A stretch of 43,965 nucleotides of DNA from Herminiimonas sp. (GCA_028292665.1 JAQGLW010000016.1:1-43965), one strand, 5' to 3'. Positions 25,526-37,043 are shown, numbered from the stretch's first letter. The notes: generated by a model from the letters alone, not told the origin. Numbers and translations: made by a program.

Positions 25526-27181
25526 CTACATAGCCGCCTTGACGCGCGCGATCAGCCCGTTGGTCGAGCTGTCGTGCAGCTCCGGATGCGGTGCGCCGGT
25601 CAATTCCGACTGAATAGTCTTGGCGAGCACCTTGCCGAGCTCCACGCCCCATTGATCGAAACTGTTGACGTTCCATAATGTACCCTGCACCAGGACTTTG
25701 TGCTCATAGAGCGCGATCAGCGCACCCAGCGTTGCCGGCATCAGCGCTTTCATCAGAATGGTGTTGCTCGGACGATTGCCGGGAAATGTCTTGTGCGGCA
25801 CAAGCGCATCGATGTCCGATTGCGTCATTCCTTCCGCTTGCAGGTCGGCCCGCACTTCATCGGCGGTTTTGCCGCGCATGAAGGCTTCCGACTGCGCGAA
25901 GCAGTTGGCGAGCAATGCGGCATGATGTCCTTCCAGGGAGTGATTCGGCTTCACTGCGGCAATGAAATCGACCGGGATCAGATCGGTTCCCTGATGCAGC
26001 AGCTGGAAGTAAGCATGCTGGCCGTTGGTGCCGACATCGCCCCAGATAACCGGACAGCTGGCCACCGGCAATGGCGTACCGTCGATCGCAACCTGTTTGC
26101 CGTTGCTTTCCATTTCGAGCTGCTGCAGATAGCCCGGGAAGTGGAGCAGGTCCTGGTGATAAGGCGCGATCGATATCGATGTGCTGTTGAAAAAATTGCG
26201 ATACCACACGCCGACCAATGCCAGGATCACAGGCATGTTTTGCTCGAGTGGCGCCGTGCGGAAGTGCTGGTCCATCGCATGGGCACCCGCCAGAAACTGC
26301 CTGAAATGTTCAAAGCCGATCGCCAGCGCAACCGATACGCCGATCGCCGACCAGATCGAATAGCGGCCGCCGACCCAATCCCAGAACGGGAACATGTTTT
26401 CCGGATCGATGCCGAATGCCTTCACCCCTTCGGTATTGGTCGATATCGCGACAAAATGCCTGGGCAGGTTGGCCGCCGTGCTGCGGCTCAGAAACCATTT
26501 GCGCGCGGATTGCGCGTTCATCATGGTTTCCAGCGTGGTGAAGGTTTTGGAGGCAATGATGAACAGCGTGGTAGCCGGATCGACCTTTTGCAGCAGCGCA
26601 TCGAGATCGTGGCCGTCGACATTCGACACGAAATGCATCGTCAGGCGCGGATGTGAAAAAGCGCGCAGCGCCTGGCACGCCATTTTCGGTCCCAGATAAG
26701 AGCCGCCGATGCCGATGTTGACGACGTCGGTAATCGCCTTGCCGCTGAACCCGGTCCACTGCCCCGAACGGATCCGCTCGGTAAATATTTCCATCCGGTC
26801 CAGAACCGCATGCACATCCTTGACGACGTCTTCGCCATCCACTTCCAGCACGGTGCTGCGCGGCGCGCGCAATGCCGTATGCAGCGCAGGCCGTTGTTCT
26901 GTGACATTTATTTTTTCGCCTGCGAACATCGCATCGCGCCGCGGTTCGACGCCGCATTCGCGCGCTAGTGCGAACAGCAATGCCATCGTGGCGCCGTCCA
27001 GCCGGTTTTTGGAATAGTCCAGCAGCAACCCGGCCGCTTCGGCAGATAACTCGAAAAATCGTTGCGGATTACTTGCAAACAAGCTGCGCAATTGCCAGTT
27101 CTTTGCAACATCGTAATGATGCTTGAGCGTCTGGTAGGCTGCGGTAGTGGTCAAGGCAGGACGATGCATGATGGCTGGCAT
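25526..27181 (-). CDS. pgi: Glucose-6-phosphate isomerase
   Basis: Pgi interconverts glucose 6-phosphate and fructose 6-phosphate. The 551-residue product has the family signatures VVNIGIGGSYLGPKMACQAL, FIIASKTFTTLET, FWDWVGGRYSIWSAIGVSVAL, QLEMESNGK and the C-terminal LYEHKVLVQGTLWNVNSFDQWGVELGK block with the catalytic lysine. The start at 27181 gives MPAIMHRPAL; an ATG four codons later is equally possible. It opens the minus-strand sugar phosphate unit and diverges from edd across 247 bp containing two probable HexR operators. In an organism with an Entner-Doudoroff route it may also work backwards, recycling fructose 6-phosphate into zwf. Confidence 0.96.
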   Translation of the reverse strand: MPAIMHRPALTTTAAYQTLKHHYDVAKNWQLRSLFASNPQRFFELSAEAAGLLLDYSKNRLDGATMALLFALARECGVEPRRDAMFAGEKINVTEQRPALHTALRAPRSTVLEVDGEDVVKDVHAVLDRMEIFTERIRSGQWTGFSGKAITDVVNIGIGGSYLGPKMACQALRAFSHPRLTMHFVSNVDGHDLDALLQKVDPATTLFIIASKTFTTLETMMNAQSARKWFLSRSTAANLPRHFVAISTNTEGVKAFGIDPENMFPFWDWVGGRYSIWSAIGVSVALAIGFEHFRQFLAGAHAMDQHFRTAPLEQNMPVILALVGVWYRNFFNSTSISIAPYHQDLLHFPGYLQQLEMESNGKQVAIDGTPLPVASCPVIWGDVGTNGQHAYFQLLHQGTDLIPVDFIAAVKPNHSLEGHHAALLANCFAQSEAFMRGKTADEVRADLQAEGMTQSDIDALVPHKTFPGNRPSNTILMKALMPATLGALIALYEHKVLVQGTLWNVNSFDQWGVELGKVLAKTIQSELTGAPHPELHDSSTNGLIARVKAAM

Positions 27182-27221
27182 GGGCGGTATTCGTAATTAA
27201 GCTAACTATACATTAATTTGA

Positions 27222-27236
27222 GGTAATTTCACTACA
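27222..27236 (-). promoter_or_regulatory. Probable HexR operator 1 (pgi side)
   Basis: The minus-strand 15-mer TGTAGTGAAATTACC differs from the gamma-proteobacterial HexR palindrome TGTAATTAAATTACA mainly at the last base and the degenerate centre. It lies 41 bp upstream of the pgi start, overlapping where a pgi promoter should be. Assignment rests on similarity to the known motif and on hexR being in the same cluster. Confidence 0.65.
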
Positions 27237-27386
27237 AATTATCCGACTGGCTACTTGTTATTCTTTATAAATGTTTTTCGCAAGAATTTTATAGGTAAAT
27301 TGACAAAACAGTGTGCAGATTCAATATCTATTGCGTTAGATCAATGAAAAGTAAACGCTCGCGGCCTGCCGGGGATTCGGGTTTTA

Positions 27387-27401
27387 TGTAGTATAATTTC
27401 A
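27387..27401 (+). promoter_or_regulatory. Probable HexR operator 2 over the edd -10 element
   Basis: TGTAGTATAATTTCA matches the same palindrome with one arm mismatch, and shares TGTAGT and an A-ATT core with operator 1. A TATAAT at 27392-27397 lies inside it, so a bound repressor would block RNA polymerase at the edd promoter. This places the transcription start near 27404 and argues for the internal ATG at 27429 as the edd start. Confidence 0.65.
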
Positions 27402-27428
27402 TCCATGTTTTGCAGCAAGGATTTGACC

Positions 27429-29341
<1,913 letters not shown>

Positions 29342-29345
<4 letters not shown>

Positions 29346-29977
29346 GGCCGGCCATGACCCTGCTTGAAATCATGCATGCATCGCCGGTGATTCCCGTCAT
29401 CGCAATCGACGATATCGACCATGCGGTGCCGCTGGCCAGGGCGCTCATCGCCGGCGGCATCAGCGTGCTCGAAGTGACGCTGCGTACGCGGCACGGCCTG
29501 GCTGCGATCCGCGCGATAGCGGAGCAGGTGCCGCAGGCAATTGTCGGCGTCGGCACCTTGACCCAGGCTGACGAGTTCAGCGCGGCGCGCGACGCCGGCG
29601 CCGTGTTCGGTGTGTCGCCCGGCCTGACGCCGAGCCTGATGCAGGCAGCCCGATCCAGCGGCTTGCCGCTGTTGCCCGGTGTGATGACGCCGTCTGAAGT
29701 GATGGCGGCGCGCGAGGCGGGGTTTCGGCAATTGAAGTTGTTTCCTGCCGTGCCTGCCGGCGGCATCGGCATGCTCGATGCAATTGCAGGTCCGTTGCCG
29801 GATGTCATGTTTTGTCCTACCGGCGGCATCTCGCAACAGACAGCGGCGCAATTTCTTGTATGCAAAAACGTCGCCTGTGTCGGCGGTTCCTGGCTGACGC
29901 CGAAAGATGCGTTGCAGGCGGGCGATTGGAAACGGATTACAGAACTGGCGCTGGCTGCCAGTGCGCTGCGGAATTAG
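29342..29977 (+). CDS. eda: KDPG/KHG aldolase
   Basis: The trimeric class I aldolase splits 2-keto-3-deoxy-6-phosphogluconate into pyruvate and glyceraldehyde 3-phosphate. The 211-residue product has the catalytic Glu in LEVTLRT (Glu44) with Arg48 nearby, GVSPGLTP, the Schiff-base lysine in RQLKLFPA (Lys132) and the phosphate-binding CPTGGIS loop. Its ATG overlaps the edd stop by four bases; an ATG at 29354 is an alternative start. The TAG stop lies inside a 16-bp sequence identical to the end of the 164-bp palindrome at 42918. Confidence 0.95.
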
Positions 29978-29989
29978 AGCGGTTTTCGT
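29974..29989. repeat. Partial copy of the 164-bp palindromic repeat end
   Basis: These 16 bases are identical to the inverted end of the element at 42918-43081 (TTAGAGCGGTTTTCGT) and include the eda stop codon. They are flanked by GCGGAA (29968-29973) and TTCCGC (29989-29994), which would make a small hairpin. Only the outer tip is present. Confidence 0.5.
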
Positions 29990-30003
29990 TCCGCGCTTTG
30001 CGA

Positions 30004-30426
30004 TCAGCTCGCAAACAGCTGTTCCATATCGGCAAATCCCTTGATCTCGATCGCATTCATGCTCGGGTCGAAAAAGAACATCGTCGCCTGTTCGCCGACC
30101 TGCCCCTGAAACCGGATATAAGGCTCGATTTCGAATTTGGTCCCGGCTTTCTGCAGCCGGTCAGCCAGTTTCTGCCATTCCGCCATCGACAGCACGGCGC
30201 CGAAATGCGGAACCGGCACATGTTTGCCGTCCACCTCATTGGAAACGGGGCGGGCGGCGGAAGCCGGCGCAAGATGCGCGACGATCTGATGGCCGTAGAA
30301 ATCGAAGTCGATCCATTCATCGGAACTGCGCCCCTCGGCGCAACCGAGCACATCGCGGTAAAACGCACGGGCGGCGTTCAGGTCATGGACTGGAAAAGCG
30401 AGGTGGAACGGATGAACGGCAGACAT
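30004..30426 (-). CDS. VOC-superfamily (glyoxalase/bleomycin resistance-like) protein
   Basis: The 140-residue protein has two beta-alpha-beta-beta-beta halves. The first begins [24 protein letters not shown], with the first metal-ligand His, followed by [13 protein letters not shown]; the second has FEIEPYIRF, then [17 protein letters not shown] with the closing metal-ligand Glu. That pattern fits a metal-dependent VOC enzyme (dioxygenase, lyase or resistance protein). Function is not predictable. It lies convergent to eda and divergent from rpiA, with 80 bp between its start and the rpiA start. Confidence 0.85.
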   Translation of the reverse strand: MSAVHPFHLAFPVHDLNAARAFYRDVLGCAEGRSSDEWIDFDFYGHQIVAHLAPASAARPVSNEVDGKHVPVPHFGAVLSMAEWQKLADRLQKAGTKFEIEPYIRFQGQVGEQATMFFFDPSMNAIEIKGFADMEQLFAS

Positions 30427-30506
30427 GGCGGTCTCCTATCGCAAAAGTTGGTGTAAGGTGATTGCAGTAACAATATAATAGCGCATCCTACCTTCTGAAA
30501 TTTCCC

Positions 30507-31178
30507 ATGACCCAGGACGAACTCAAACAAGCTGTCGCCCGTGCCGCGATCGACCATGTAGTCGACGGTGAAATCATCGGCGTCGGCACCGGTTCCACCG
30601 CAAATTTCTTCATCGATGAACTCGGCAGGATCAAGCACCGCATCAAGGGTGCGGTGGCTTCGTCGGAGGCCACCGCTGCGCGGCTGAGGTCGCACGGCAT
30701 TGCGGTATTCGATCTCAATGAAGTCGATTCGATGCCGGTCTATATCGACGGCGCCGATGAAATCACGCCGCACGGCGCGATGATCAAGGGCGGCGGCGCG
30801 GCCCTGACGCGCGAGAAAATCGTCGCATCGGTAGCGGACAAATTCGTTTGCATTGCCGACGGCTCCAAGCTGGTCGATGTGCTGGGCAGTTTTCCGCTGC
30901 CGGTGGAAGTGATTCCGATGGCGCAGGCGGTGGTGGCCCGCAAGCTGGCGGCCTTGGGCGGCGAGCCGCGCCTGCGCCTGAAGGACGGCAAGCCGCTGAT
31001 CACCGATAACGGTTGCATGATCATCGATGTGATCGGCATGAAAATCACTGATCCCGTGCAACTGGAAGCGTCGATCAACAATATCGTCGGTGTCGTGACG
31101 GTCGGCCTGTTCGCCATGCATGGCGCGAATGTGTGCCTGCTGGGAACGGCGGAAGGCGTGAAGACGCTGAAATTCTGA
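30507..31178 (+). CDS. rpiA: Ribose-5-phosphate isomerase A
   Basis: RpiA interconverts ribose 5-phosphate and ribulose 5-phosphate, feeding nucleotides and also RibBA, whose substrate is ribulose 5-phosphate. The 223-residue product has [15 protein letters not shown] (25-39), the DGADE loop (81-85) with catalytic acidic residues, and [12 protein letters not shown] (94-105). Length equals the E. coli enzyme within a few residues. A TATAAT lies about 30 bp upstream of the ATG in the gap shared with the VOC gene. Together with tal it gives part of the non-oxidative pentose phosphate branch. Confidence 0.96.
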   Translation: MTQDELKQAVARAAIDHVVDGEIIGVGTGSTANFFIDELGRIKHRIKGAVASSEATAARLRSHGIAVFDLNEVDSMPVYIDGADEITPHGAMIKGGGAALTREKIVASVADKFVCIADGSKLVDVLGSFPLPVEVIPMAQAVVARKLAALGGEPRLRLKDGKPLITDNGCMIIDVIGMKITDPVQLEASINNIVGVVTVGLFAMHGANVCLLGTAEGVKTLKF

Positions 31179-31197
31179 CGCAGCGTCCCGCCTGCGT

Positions 31198-31470
31198 TTA
31201 TTCCGACGGCGGGACGTAGCCCTGCGCCGCATCGGCGCCTTCGCCGAAGAAATGCTTCTCCATCTGTGCCGCCAGATATTTGCGGGCGCGCGCATCGGCC
31301 AGGTTCAGCCGGTTCTCGTTGACCAGCATCGTCTGGTGCTTGAGCCATCCGGCCCATGCCTCTTTCGACACGCTTTCCCAGATTTTCTTGCCGAGCTCGC
31401 CGGGATAGGGCGGGAAATCGAGGCCTTCAGCTTCCTTGTTCAATTTGATGCAGTGGACCATGCGGGCCAT
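31198..31470 (-). CDS. yggX: Oxidative damage protection / Fe(II) trafficking protein YggX
   Basis: The 90-residue product matches YggX in length and motif: [27 protein letters not shown] with the single conserved cysteine, then [25 protein letters not shown]. The protein protects iron-sulfur clusters from oxidation and affects labile iron in enterobacteria. Two ATGs are near; I choose 31470, eight bases after a GGAG, over 31476. It sits 64 bp downstream of argA on the same strand and is convergent with rpiA. Confidence 0.93.
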   Translation of the reverse strand: MARMVHCIKLNKEAEGLDFPPYPGELGKKIWESVSKEAWAGWLKHQTMLVNENRLNLADARARKYLAAQMEKHFFGEGADAAQGYVPPSE

Positions 31471-31534
31471 GTTCATTCTCCAGAATAGGTGGATGCCACA
31501 GGCCGAAACAGATCGGCCGATGGCGGACGAGACG

Positions 31535-32845
31535 TTATAAATTCTTGATCAGCACCAGCGACTTGCGCTGCCAGTTGTACATGTGCTGACGGTCCTTCGG
31601 CAAATCATCGATCGACGCGTTGACGAAGCCGCGCTTGAGGAACCAATGCGCGGTGCGCGTTGTCAGCACGAATAGCTTGTTGAAGCCGGCGGCGCGCGCG
31701 CGGTTTTCCATATGTTTCAAAAGGCGTTCGCCGTCGCCCTGCGTCTGCACTTCGGGGTTGACCGTCAGGCACGCCATCTCGGCCATTTTTTCCGCAGGGA
31801 ACGGGTAGAGCGCAGCGCATCCGAAAATAACGCCGTCATGCTCGATGACCGAAAAATATTCTATTTCCCGCTCGATCAGCTCGCGGCCGCGCTTGACCAG
31901 CGTGCCGTCGGCTTCCAGCGGTTCGATCAATTTCAAAATGCCGCCGACATCTTCAATCGTCGCGTCGCGCAGGCTTTCCAGGTTTTCGGATGAAATCATG
32001 GTGCCGACGCCGTCGTGGGTAAACAATTCGAGCAGCGCCGAACCGTCCATCGCGAACGGGACGATATGCGCGCGCGGCACGCCGCCGTTGCAGGCCTTCA
32101 TCGCATGCTGCAGATAATAGGCGGAATCGGCGGGCAGGCCGCCGTCTTTCAGGACTGCCCTGGCCTGATGGGACGACAATTCGCGTATCTCGGTGCCGCC
32201 CCCATCTTTCATCATCGGCGTTTCGGTGATGAACACCAGTTTGTCGGCACGCAATGCGATCGCGGCCGAGACGGCGACGTCTTCCATCGTCAGATTGAAC
32301 ACTTCGCCGGTCGGCGAGAACCCGAGCGGCGACAGCAGCACCAGGCCGCCCGCGTTCAGGATCGGATGAATGGTTTCATAGGCGATCTTGCGCGTCACGC
32401 CGGTCAGTTCCAGGTCGACGCCGTCGATGATGCCGACCGGACGGGCAATGACGAAATTGCCGGAAATGATGCGGATCGCCGCATGCGCCATCGGCGTATT
32501 GGGCAAGCCCTGGCTGAATGCGGCTTCGATGTCGAGCCGCAGCTCGCCGGCCGCCTCTTTCGCGCATTCGAGCGCGGCCGCATCGGTGATCCGCACGCCG
32601 TTGTGGAAATGGGTTTCGATATTACGCAGGGCAAGCTGTTCTTCGACTTGCGGCCGCGAACCATGCACGATGACAATCTTGATGCCCAGCGCATGCAGCA
32701 GCGACAGATCCTGCGCCAGGACCGGCAGCGCGCCGGACATCACCAGCTCGCCGGGGAAGGCGACCACGAAGGTTTTGCCGCGGAAGGCATGGATGTACGG
32801 CGCGACCGAACGCAGCCATTGGACGAACTGAATGGTGTTTTCCAT
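31535..32845 (-). CDS. argA: Amino-acid N-acetyltransferase (N-acetylglutamate synthase)
   Basis: ArgA acetylates glutamate with acetyl-CoA in the first step of arginine synthesis. The 436-residue protein has an amino-acid kinase domain (about 1-285, with [15 protein letters not shown] and [18 protein letters not shown]) that senses arginine, joined to a C-terminal GNAT domain (about 290-436, with [25 protein letters not shown]) that does the catalysis. The ATG at 32845 matches the usual [12 protein letters not shown] start; an upstream frame to 32872 overlaps hrpA. A TATAAT on its strand lies only about 8 bp before this ATG, so the mRNA may be almost leaderless. Confidence 0.94.
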   Translation of the reverse strand: MENTIQFVQWLRSVAPYIHAFRGKTFVVAFPGELVMSGALPVLAQDLSLLHALGIKIVIVHGSRPQVEEQLALRNIETHFHNGVRITDAAALECAKEAAGELRLDIEAAFSQGLPNTPMAHAAIRIISGNFVIARPVGIIDGVDLELTGVTRKIAYETIHPILNAGGLVLLSPLGFSPTGEVFNLTMEDVAVSAAIALRADKLVFITETPMMKDGGGTEIRELSSHQARAVLKDGGLPADSAYYLQHAMKACNGGVPRAHIVPFAMDGSALLELFTHDGVGTMISSENLESLRDATIEDVGGILKLIEPLEADGTLVKRGRELIEREIEYFSVIEHDGVIFGCAALYPFPAEKMAEMACLTVNPEVQTQGDGERLLKHMENRARAAGFNKLFVLTTRTAHWFLKRGFVNASIDDLPKDRQHMYNWQRKSLVLIKNL

Positions 32846-32852
32846 GAGGCGC

Positions 32853-32860
32853 ATTATAAT
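32853..32860. promoter_or_regulatory. Shared palindromic -10 region between argA and hrpA
   Basis: ATTATAAT lies in the 25-bp gap between two divergent start codons and reads TATAAT on both strands (plus 32855-32860, minus 32853-32858). If used, both -35 regions would fall inside the opposite coding sequence. I do not see strong -35 hexamers on either side. Confidence 0.4.
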
Positions 32861-32870
32861 TCGCTCCGCC

Positions 32871-35800
32871 ATGTCTGCACCTGATCATTCAAAAAAAACC
32901 ACGCCCGACACCCGTAACCGGGCTGCAAAGCCTGTTGCGCCTGCCGTTCGCAATCCGCTGCCGGCTATCGTATTTCCGGAAGAATTGCCGGTCTCGGGCA
33001 GGCGCGGCGACATTGCCGACGCATTGCGCGCCCACCAGGTCATTATCGTTTCCGGCGAAACCGGCTCCGGCAAGACCACGCAGTTGCCGAAGATCTGCCT
33101 GGAACTGGGCCGCGGCCGGGCCGGCCTGATCGGCCATACGCAGCCGCGCCGGATCGCCGCATCGTCGACCGCCAAGCGGATTGCGCAGGAACTTGGCTCG
33201 GCGCTCGGCGAACACGTCGGCTTCAAGGTGCGATTCACCGATACCTTGTCCGACGGCGCGTGGATCAAGCTGATGACCGACGGCATCCTGCTGGCCGAAA
33301 CGCAGACCGATCCGTTGTTGAAACAATACGACACGATCATCATCGACGAGGCGCACGAGCGCAGCCTGAACATCGACTTCCTGCTCGGTTATCTGAAACA
33401 GCTGCTGCCGCGGCGGCCGGACCTGAAGGTGATCATCACGTCGGCCACGATCGATGCCGACCGTTTCGCGAAGCATTTCGGCACCGAAGCGAAACCGGCG
33501 CCGGTGATCGAGGTATCGGGACGCTTGTATCCGGTGGAAATCCGGTACCGTCCGGTCGACTCGGCAGACAACAGCGCGGTCAAATCCGGCGCCGCGCCGA
33601 CCATTGCGCAAAAGGAAAGAGGGCAGCGCGACCTGATGGATGCGGTGGCCGATGCAGTCGATGAATTGTGCCGCATCGGTTCCGGCGACGTCCTGGTGTT
33701 TTTGCCGGGCGAGCGTGAAATCCGCGACGCGGCCGAGACGCTGCGCAAGCATCATCCGCCGCATGTCGAGATTCTGCCGTTGTTCGCCCGCCTGTCGGCG
33801 CAGGAGCAGGAACGGGTTTTCAAAACGTCCAATGCGCGGCGCATCGTGCTGGCGACCAACGTGGCGGAAACATCGCTGACCGTGCCCGGTATCCGCTATG
33901 TGGTCGATGCCGGACTGGCGCGCTTCAAGCGCTACAGTTATCGCAACAAGGTCGAGCAGCTGCAGATCGAGCCGATCGCGCAGTCCGCGGCTAACCAGCG
34001 CGCCGGACGATGCGGCCGGGTGGCGGCCGGCGTCTGCATCCGGCTGTACGACGAACAGGATTATTCATTGCGGCCGAAATTCACCGAGCCGGAAATTATG
34101 CGTTCGTCGCTCGCGTCGGTGATATTGCGAATGAAATCGCTGCGCCTGGCCGATGTCGAAACCTTTCCGTTCATCGAGCCGCCGCCGGGGCGCGCGATTG
34201 CCGACGGCTACCAGCTGTTGCAGGAACTGGGCGCGGTAGACGACGCCAACCAGTTGACGGCGCTTGGCAGGGAACTGGCGAAACTGCCGCTCGATCCGCG
34301 CGTCGGCCGCATGATTCTCGCCGCGCGCGATAACGTGTGCCTGACCGAAGTCCTGATCATCGCCGCTGCATTGTCGGTGCAGGACCCGCGCGATCGCCCG
34401 ATGGATGCGCAGGGCGCTGCCGACAATGCGCACAAGAAATTCGCCGATGAAAAATCGGAATTCCAGAGTTATCTGAAAATCTGGAAATGGTTTGAAGAGG
34501 CGATCGAACATAAAAAAACAAACCGGCAGCTGCAGGAAAACTGCCGCGCCAATTTCCTGTCGCAATTGCGGCTGCGCGAATGGCGCGACGTTCATTCGCA
34601 ATTGCTGACCATCGTGCGCGAACAGGGCTGGCGCCTGAACGACGCACCGGCAACCTATGAGCAATTGCATACCGCATTGCTGACCGGGCTGCTGGGCAAT
34701 ATCGGTTTCAAGGCCGACGACGAACCGCATTACCTAGGTGCGCGCGGCATCAAGTTTTACATATGGCCCGGTTCGCATCTCGTGAAGAAAGCCGGCAAGT
34801 GGGTGATGGCGGCCGAGCTGGTCGATACCACGCGGCTCTATGCGCGCTGCATCGCGCAGATTCAACCGGAGTGGCTGGAACGCGTCGGCGGCCATCTGCT
34901 GAAAAAATCCTGGGGAGAGCCGCGCTGGGAGAAGCGCAATGCGCAAGTGTCGGCCTATGAGCGCGCGACCTTGTACGGGCTGGTTGTCTACAGCCAGCGC
35001 CGCGCCAATTACGGCTTGATCAATCCGAAGGAAGCGCGCGAGATATTCATTCGGGATGCGCTGGTCGGGGGCGAGTTCGAGACGCGGGCGCCGTTCTTCG
35101 CGCATAACCAGAAGCTGATCCGCGAGATCGAGAATCTCGAACACAAGTCGCGCCGGCTCGACGTGCTGGTCGACGAGGAATTGATTGCCGCCTTTTACGA
35201 CAAGCTGATCCCGGAAGGCATTCACAACGGCATCGCGTTCGAGAAATGGCACAAGGACGCCGCGGCAAAAAATCCGAAGCTGCTTTACCTGAATCGCGAC
35301 GACCTGATGCGGCACGAAGCCGCCGGCATCACGACCGAGCTGTTTCCGAAAACGATGACGGTGGCCGGCGTCGATATGGGCTTGTCGTATCATTTCGAAC
35401 CCGGCACCCCGCGCGACGGCGTTACGCTGACCGTGCCGCTGTATGCATTGAACCAGGTTTCGGCCGACCGTAGCGAATGGCTGGTGCCGGGCATGCTGAA
35501 GGAAAAAGTCCATCTGCTGCTGAAGTCGCTGCCCCAAAAGCTGCGACGCCACTGCGTGCCGCTGCCGGATTATGCGGCCGGGTTTTCCGATCGCGTCCAT
35601 GAACGGAATGCATTCGGCAAAGGCAGTCTGCTCGATGCGGTGCTTGCCGATGTCCGCGAACAAACCGGCATCGCGGCCAGGACCGGCGATTTCAAGCTGG
35701 AGACGCTGCCCGCCCATCATTCGATGAATTTCAAGATTGTCGACGAACACGGACGGCAGCTGGAAATGAGCCGCAACCTCGCCGGACTGCAGGCCGAATT

Positions 35801-36818
35801 CGGCGGCCAGGCGCGGGAAAGTTTTCAGCGGCTGGCCGAGCAAACCGTCATTGCGAACGACGAGAAGGTTTTTGCAATTCCCCGCCGTTCCGACTCTGCG
35901 TCGAGCCCGGACCAGGCCGGCCTGCGGCCGGCGTCATCGAGCGCCGCCGGCAATCTCACCGAACATCAAAACCTTACCGCCTGGTCCTTCGGCGAACTTC
36001 CTGAATTGCTGGAAATCCAGCAAGGCAGGCAAACCCTGATCGGCTTTCCCGCGCTGGTGGACAAGGGTGCGCATTGCGATCTCGAAGTGTTCGACGATCC
36101 TGCCGAAGCGGCCCGCATCCATCGTATCGGCTTGCGCCGCCTGCTCGCGCTGCAATTGAAGGAACAGCTCAAGTATCTCGAAAAGAATATCCCCGGCCTG
36201 CAACAGATGGGCATGCAATTCATGCCGCTCGGTTCGCAGGAAGAGTTGCGCGACCAGATCATCGAGGCCGGGCTGGAACGCGCCGGCCTGCAGGAGCCGC
36301 TGCCGAAAAATGCCGCCGAATTCAATGCGCGGAAAGACGAAGGCAAATCGCGGCTCAACTTGCTCGTCAATGAAATCGCACGACTGGCCGGACAAATACT
36401 GGCCGAATATCACGGGTTGCCGAAAAAACTGCAAGGCGCCAAGGCCCATCCGCAGGCAGCGTCCGATATGCAGTCGCAGTTGCAGGCGTTGATCGGCAAA
36501 CGTTTTATCGCCGACAACGATTATGCGCAGCTGACGCATTTTCCGCGTTACCTGAAAGCGATCGGCGTCCGGCTGGAAAAGCTGCGCGCCGATCCTGCGC
36601 GCGATACGCGGTCAATGGCGGAATGGGTGCAGGCGGCCGCGCCATGGCAGCGTTCGCAGAAAGACCGGCATGGCGGAAAAAACGGCGATCCGAAGATGAA
36701 TGAATTCCGCTGGCTGCTGGAGGAATTGCGGGTGTCGCTGTTTGCGCAGGAACTGCGCACGCCGATGCCGGTGTCGGTCAAGCGTTTGCAGAAAGTATGG
36801 GAATCGATGCAGCGGTGA
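32871..36818 (+). CDS. hrpA: ATP-dependent RNA helicase HrpA
   Basis: A 1315-residue DEAH-box helicase, close to E. coli HrpA in length. Motifs in order: Walker A GETGSGKTTQLPK, TQPRRIAA, DEAHERSLN, TSATIDADRF, a GDVLVFLPGEREI block, TNVAETSLTVPGIRYVVD and QSAANQRAGRCGR, followed by the helicase-associated and OB-fold regions and the large C-terminal domain found only in bacterial HrpA. HrpA rescues stalled ribosomes and acts on mRNA in E. coli. I choose ATG 32871, 25 bp from argA; an in-frame ATG at 32832 lies within argA. A Ser/Ala-rich stretch near residue 1010 is probably a linker. Confidence 0.94.
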   Translation: MSAPDHSKKTTPDTRNRAAKPVAPAVRNPLPAIVFPEELPVSGRRGDIADALRAHQVIIVSGETGSGKTTQLPKICLELGRGRAGLIGHTQPRRIAASSTAKRIAQELGSALGEHVGFKVRFTDTLSDGAWIKLMTDGILLAETQTDPLLKQYDTIIIDEAHERSLNIDFLLGYLKQLLPRRPDLKVIITSATIDADRFAKHFGTEAKPAPVIEVSGRLYPVEIRYRPVDSADNSAVKSGAAPTIAQKERGQRDLMDAVADAVDELCRIGSGDVLVFLPGEREIRDAAETLRKHHPPHVEILPLFARLSAQEQERVFKTSNARRIVLATNVAETSLTVPGIRYVVDAGLARFKRYSYRNKVEQLQIEPIAQSAANQRAGRCGRVAAGVCIRLYDEQDYSLRPKFTEPEIMRSSLASVILRMKSLRLADVETFPFIEPPPGRAIADGYQLLQELGAVDDANQLTALGRELAKLPLDPRVGRMILAARDNVCLTEVLIIAAALSVQDPRDRPMDAQGAADNAHKKFADEKSEFQSYLKIWKWFEEAIEHKKTNRQLQENCRANFLSQLRLREWRDVHSQLLTIVREQGWRLNDAPATYEQLHTALLTGLLGNIGFKADDEPHYLGARGIKFYIWPGSHLVKKAGKWVMAAELVDTTRLYARCIAQIQPEWLERVGGHLLKKSWGEPRWEKRNAQVSAYERATLYGLVVYSQRRANYGLINPKEAREIFIRDALVGGEFETRAPFFAHNQKLIREIENLEHKSRRLDVLVDEELIAAFYDKLIPEGIHNGIAFEKWHKDAAAKNPKLLYLNRDDLMRHEAAGITTELFPKTMTVAGVDMGLSYHFEPGTPRDGVTLTVPLYALNQVSADRSEWLVPGMLKEKVHLLLKSLPQKLRRHCVPLPDYAAGFSDRVHERNAFGKGSLLDAVLADVREQTGIAARTGDFKLETLPAHHSMNFKIVDEHGRQLEMSRNLAGLQAEFGGQARESFQRLAEQTVIANDEKVFAIPRRSDSASSPDQAGLRPASSSAAGNLTEHQNLTAWSFGELPELLEIQQGRQTLIGFPALVDKGAHCDLEVFDDPAEAARIHRIGLRRLLALQLKEQLKYLEKNIPGLQQMGMQFMPLGSQEELRDQIIEAGLERAGLQEPLPKNAAEFNARKDEGKSRLNLLVNEIARLAGQILAEYHGLPKKLQGAKAHPQAASDMQSQLQALIGKRFIADNDYAQLTHFPRYLKAIGVRLEKLRADPARDTRSMAEWVQAAAPWQRSQKDRHGGKNGDPKMNEFRWLLEELRVSLFAQELRTPMPVSVKRLQKVWESMQR

Positions 36819-36834
36819 TGCCGGTATTGCCTCG

Positions 36835-36978
36835 ATGCCAATATGGAAAGAGAATCCGATCGACGGCCCGGCGGGGCTGTGGAAGCATGTGATGAGCGAC
36901 GCCGCGCGCGAAGCGTTTCTGATGTATTTTGACCATTACACGCGTCGCGGCGGCGGTCGGCCGGACATTTTCGCGTAA
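36835..36978 (+). CDS. Small hypothetical protein between hrpA and dcd
   Basis: A 47-codon frame from ATG 36835 encodes a protein with aromatic residues spread evenly (three Trp/Tyr pairs and several Phe), starting [16 protein letters not shown] and ending GGGRPDIFA. It lies in the 225-bp gap between hrpA and dcd in the same orientation. There is no clear Shine-Dalgarno site. Its amino acid composition looks protein-like rather than like a random frame, but I recognise no family. Confidence 0.4.
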   Translation: MPIWKENPIDGPAGLWKHVMSDAAREAFLMYFDHYTRRGGGRPDIFA

Positions 36979-37043
36979 AATCTGGCGCTATCGACCGAAA
37001 TGCGGCCGATCCCGATCCGCGCTCACTACAACACTACGCACAC

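Noticed and set aside
34734-35843. A 369-codon open frame antisense to hrpA
   Set aside because: It mirrors conserved hrpA coding sequence and has no motif.
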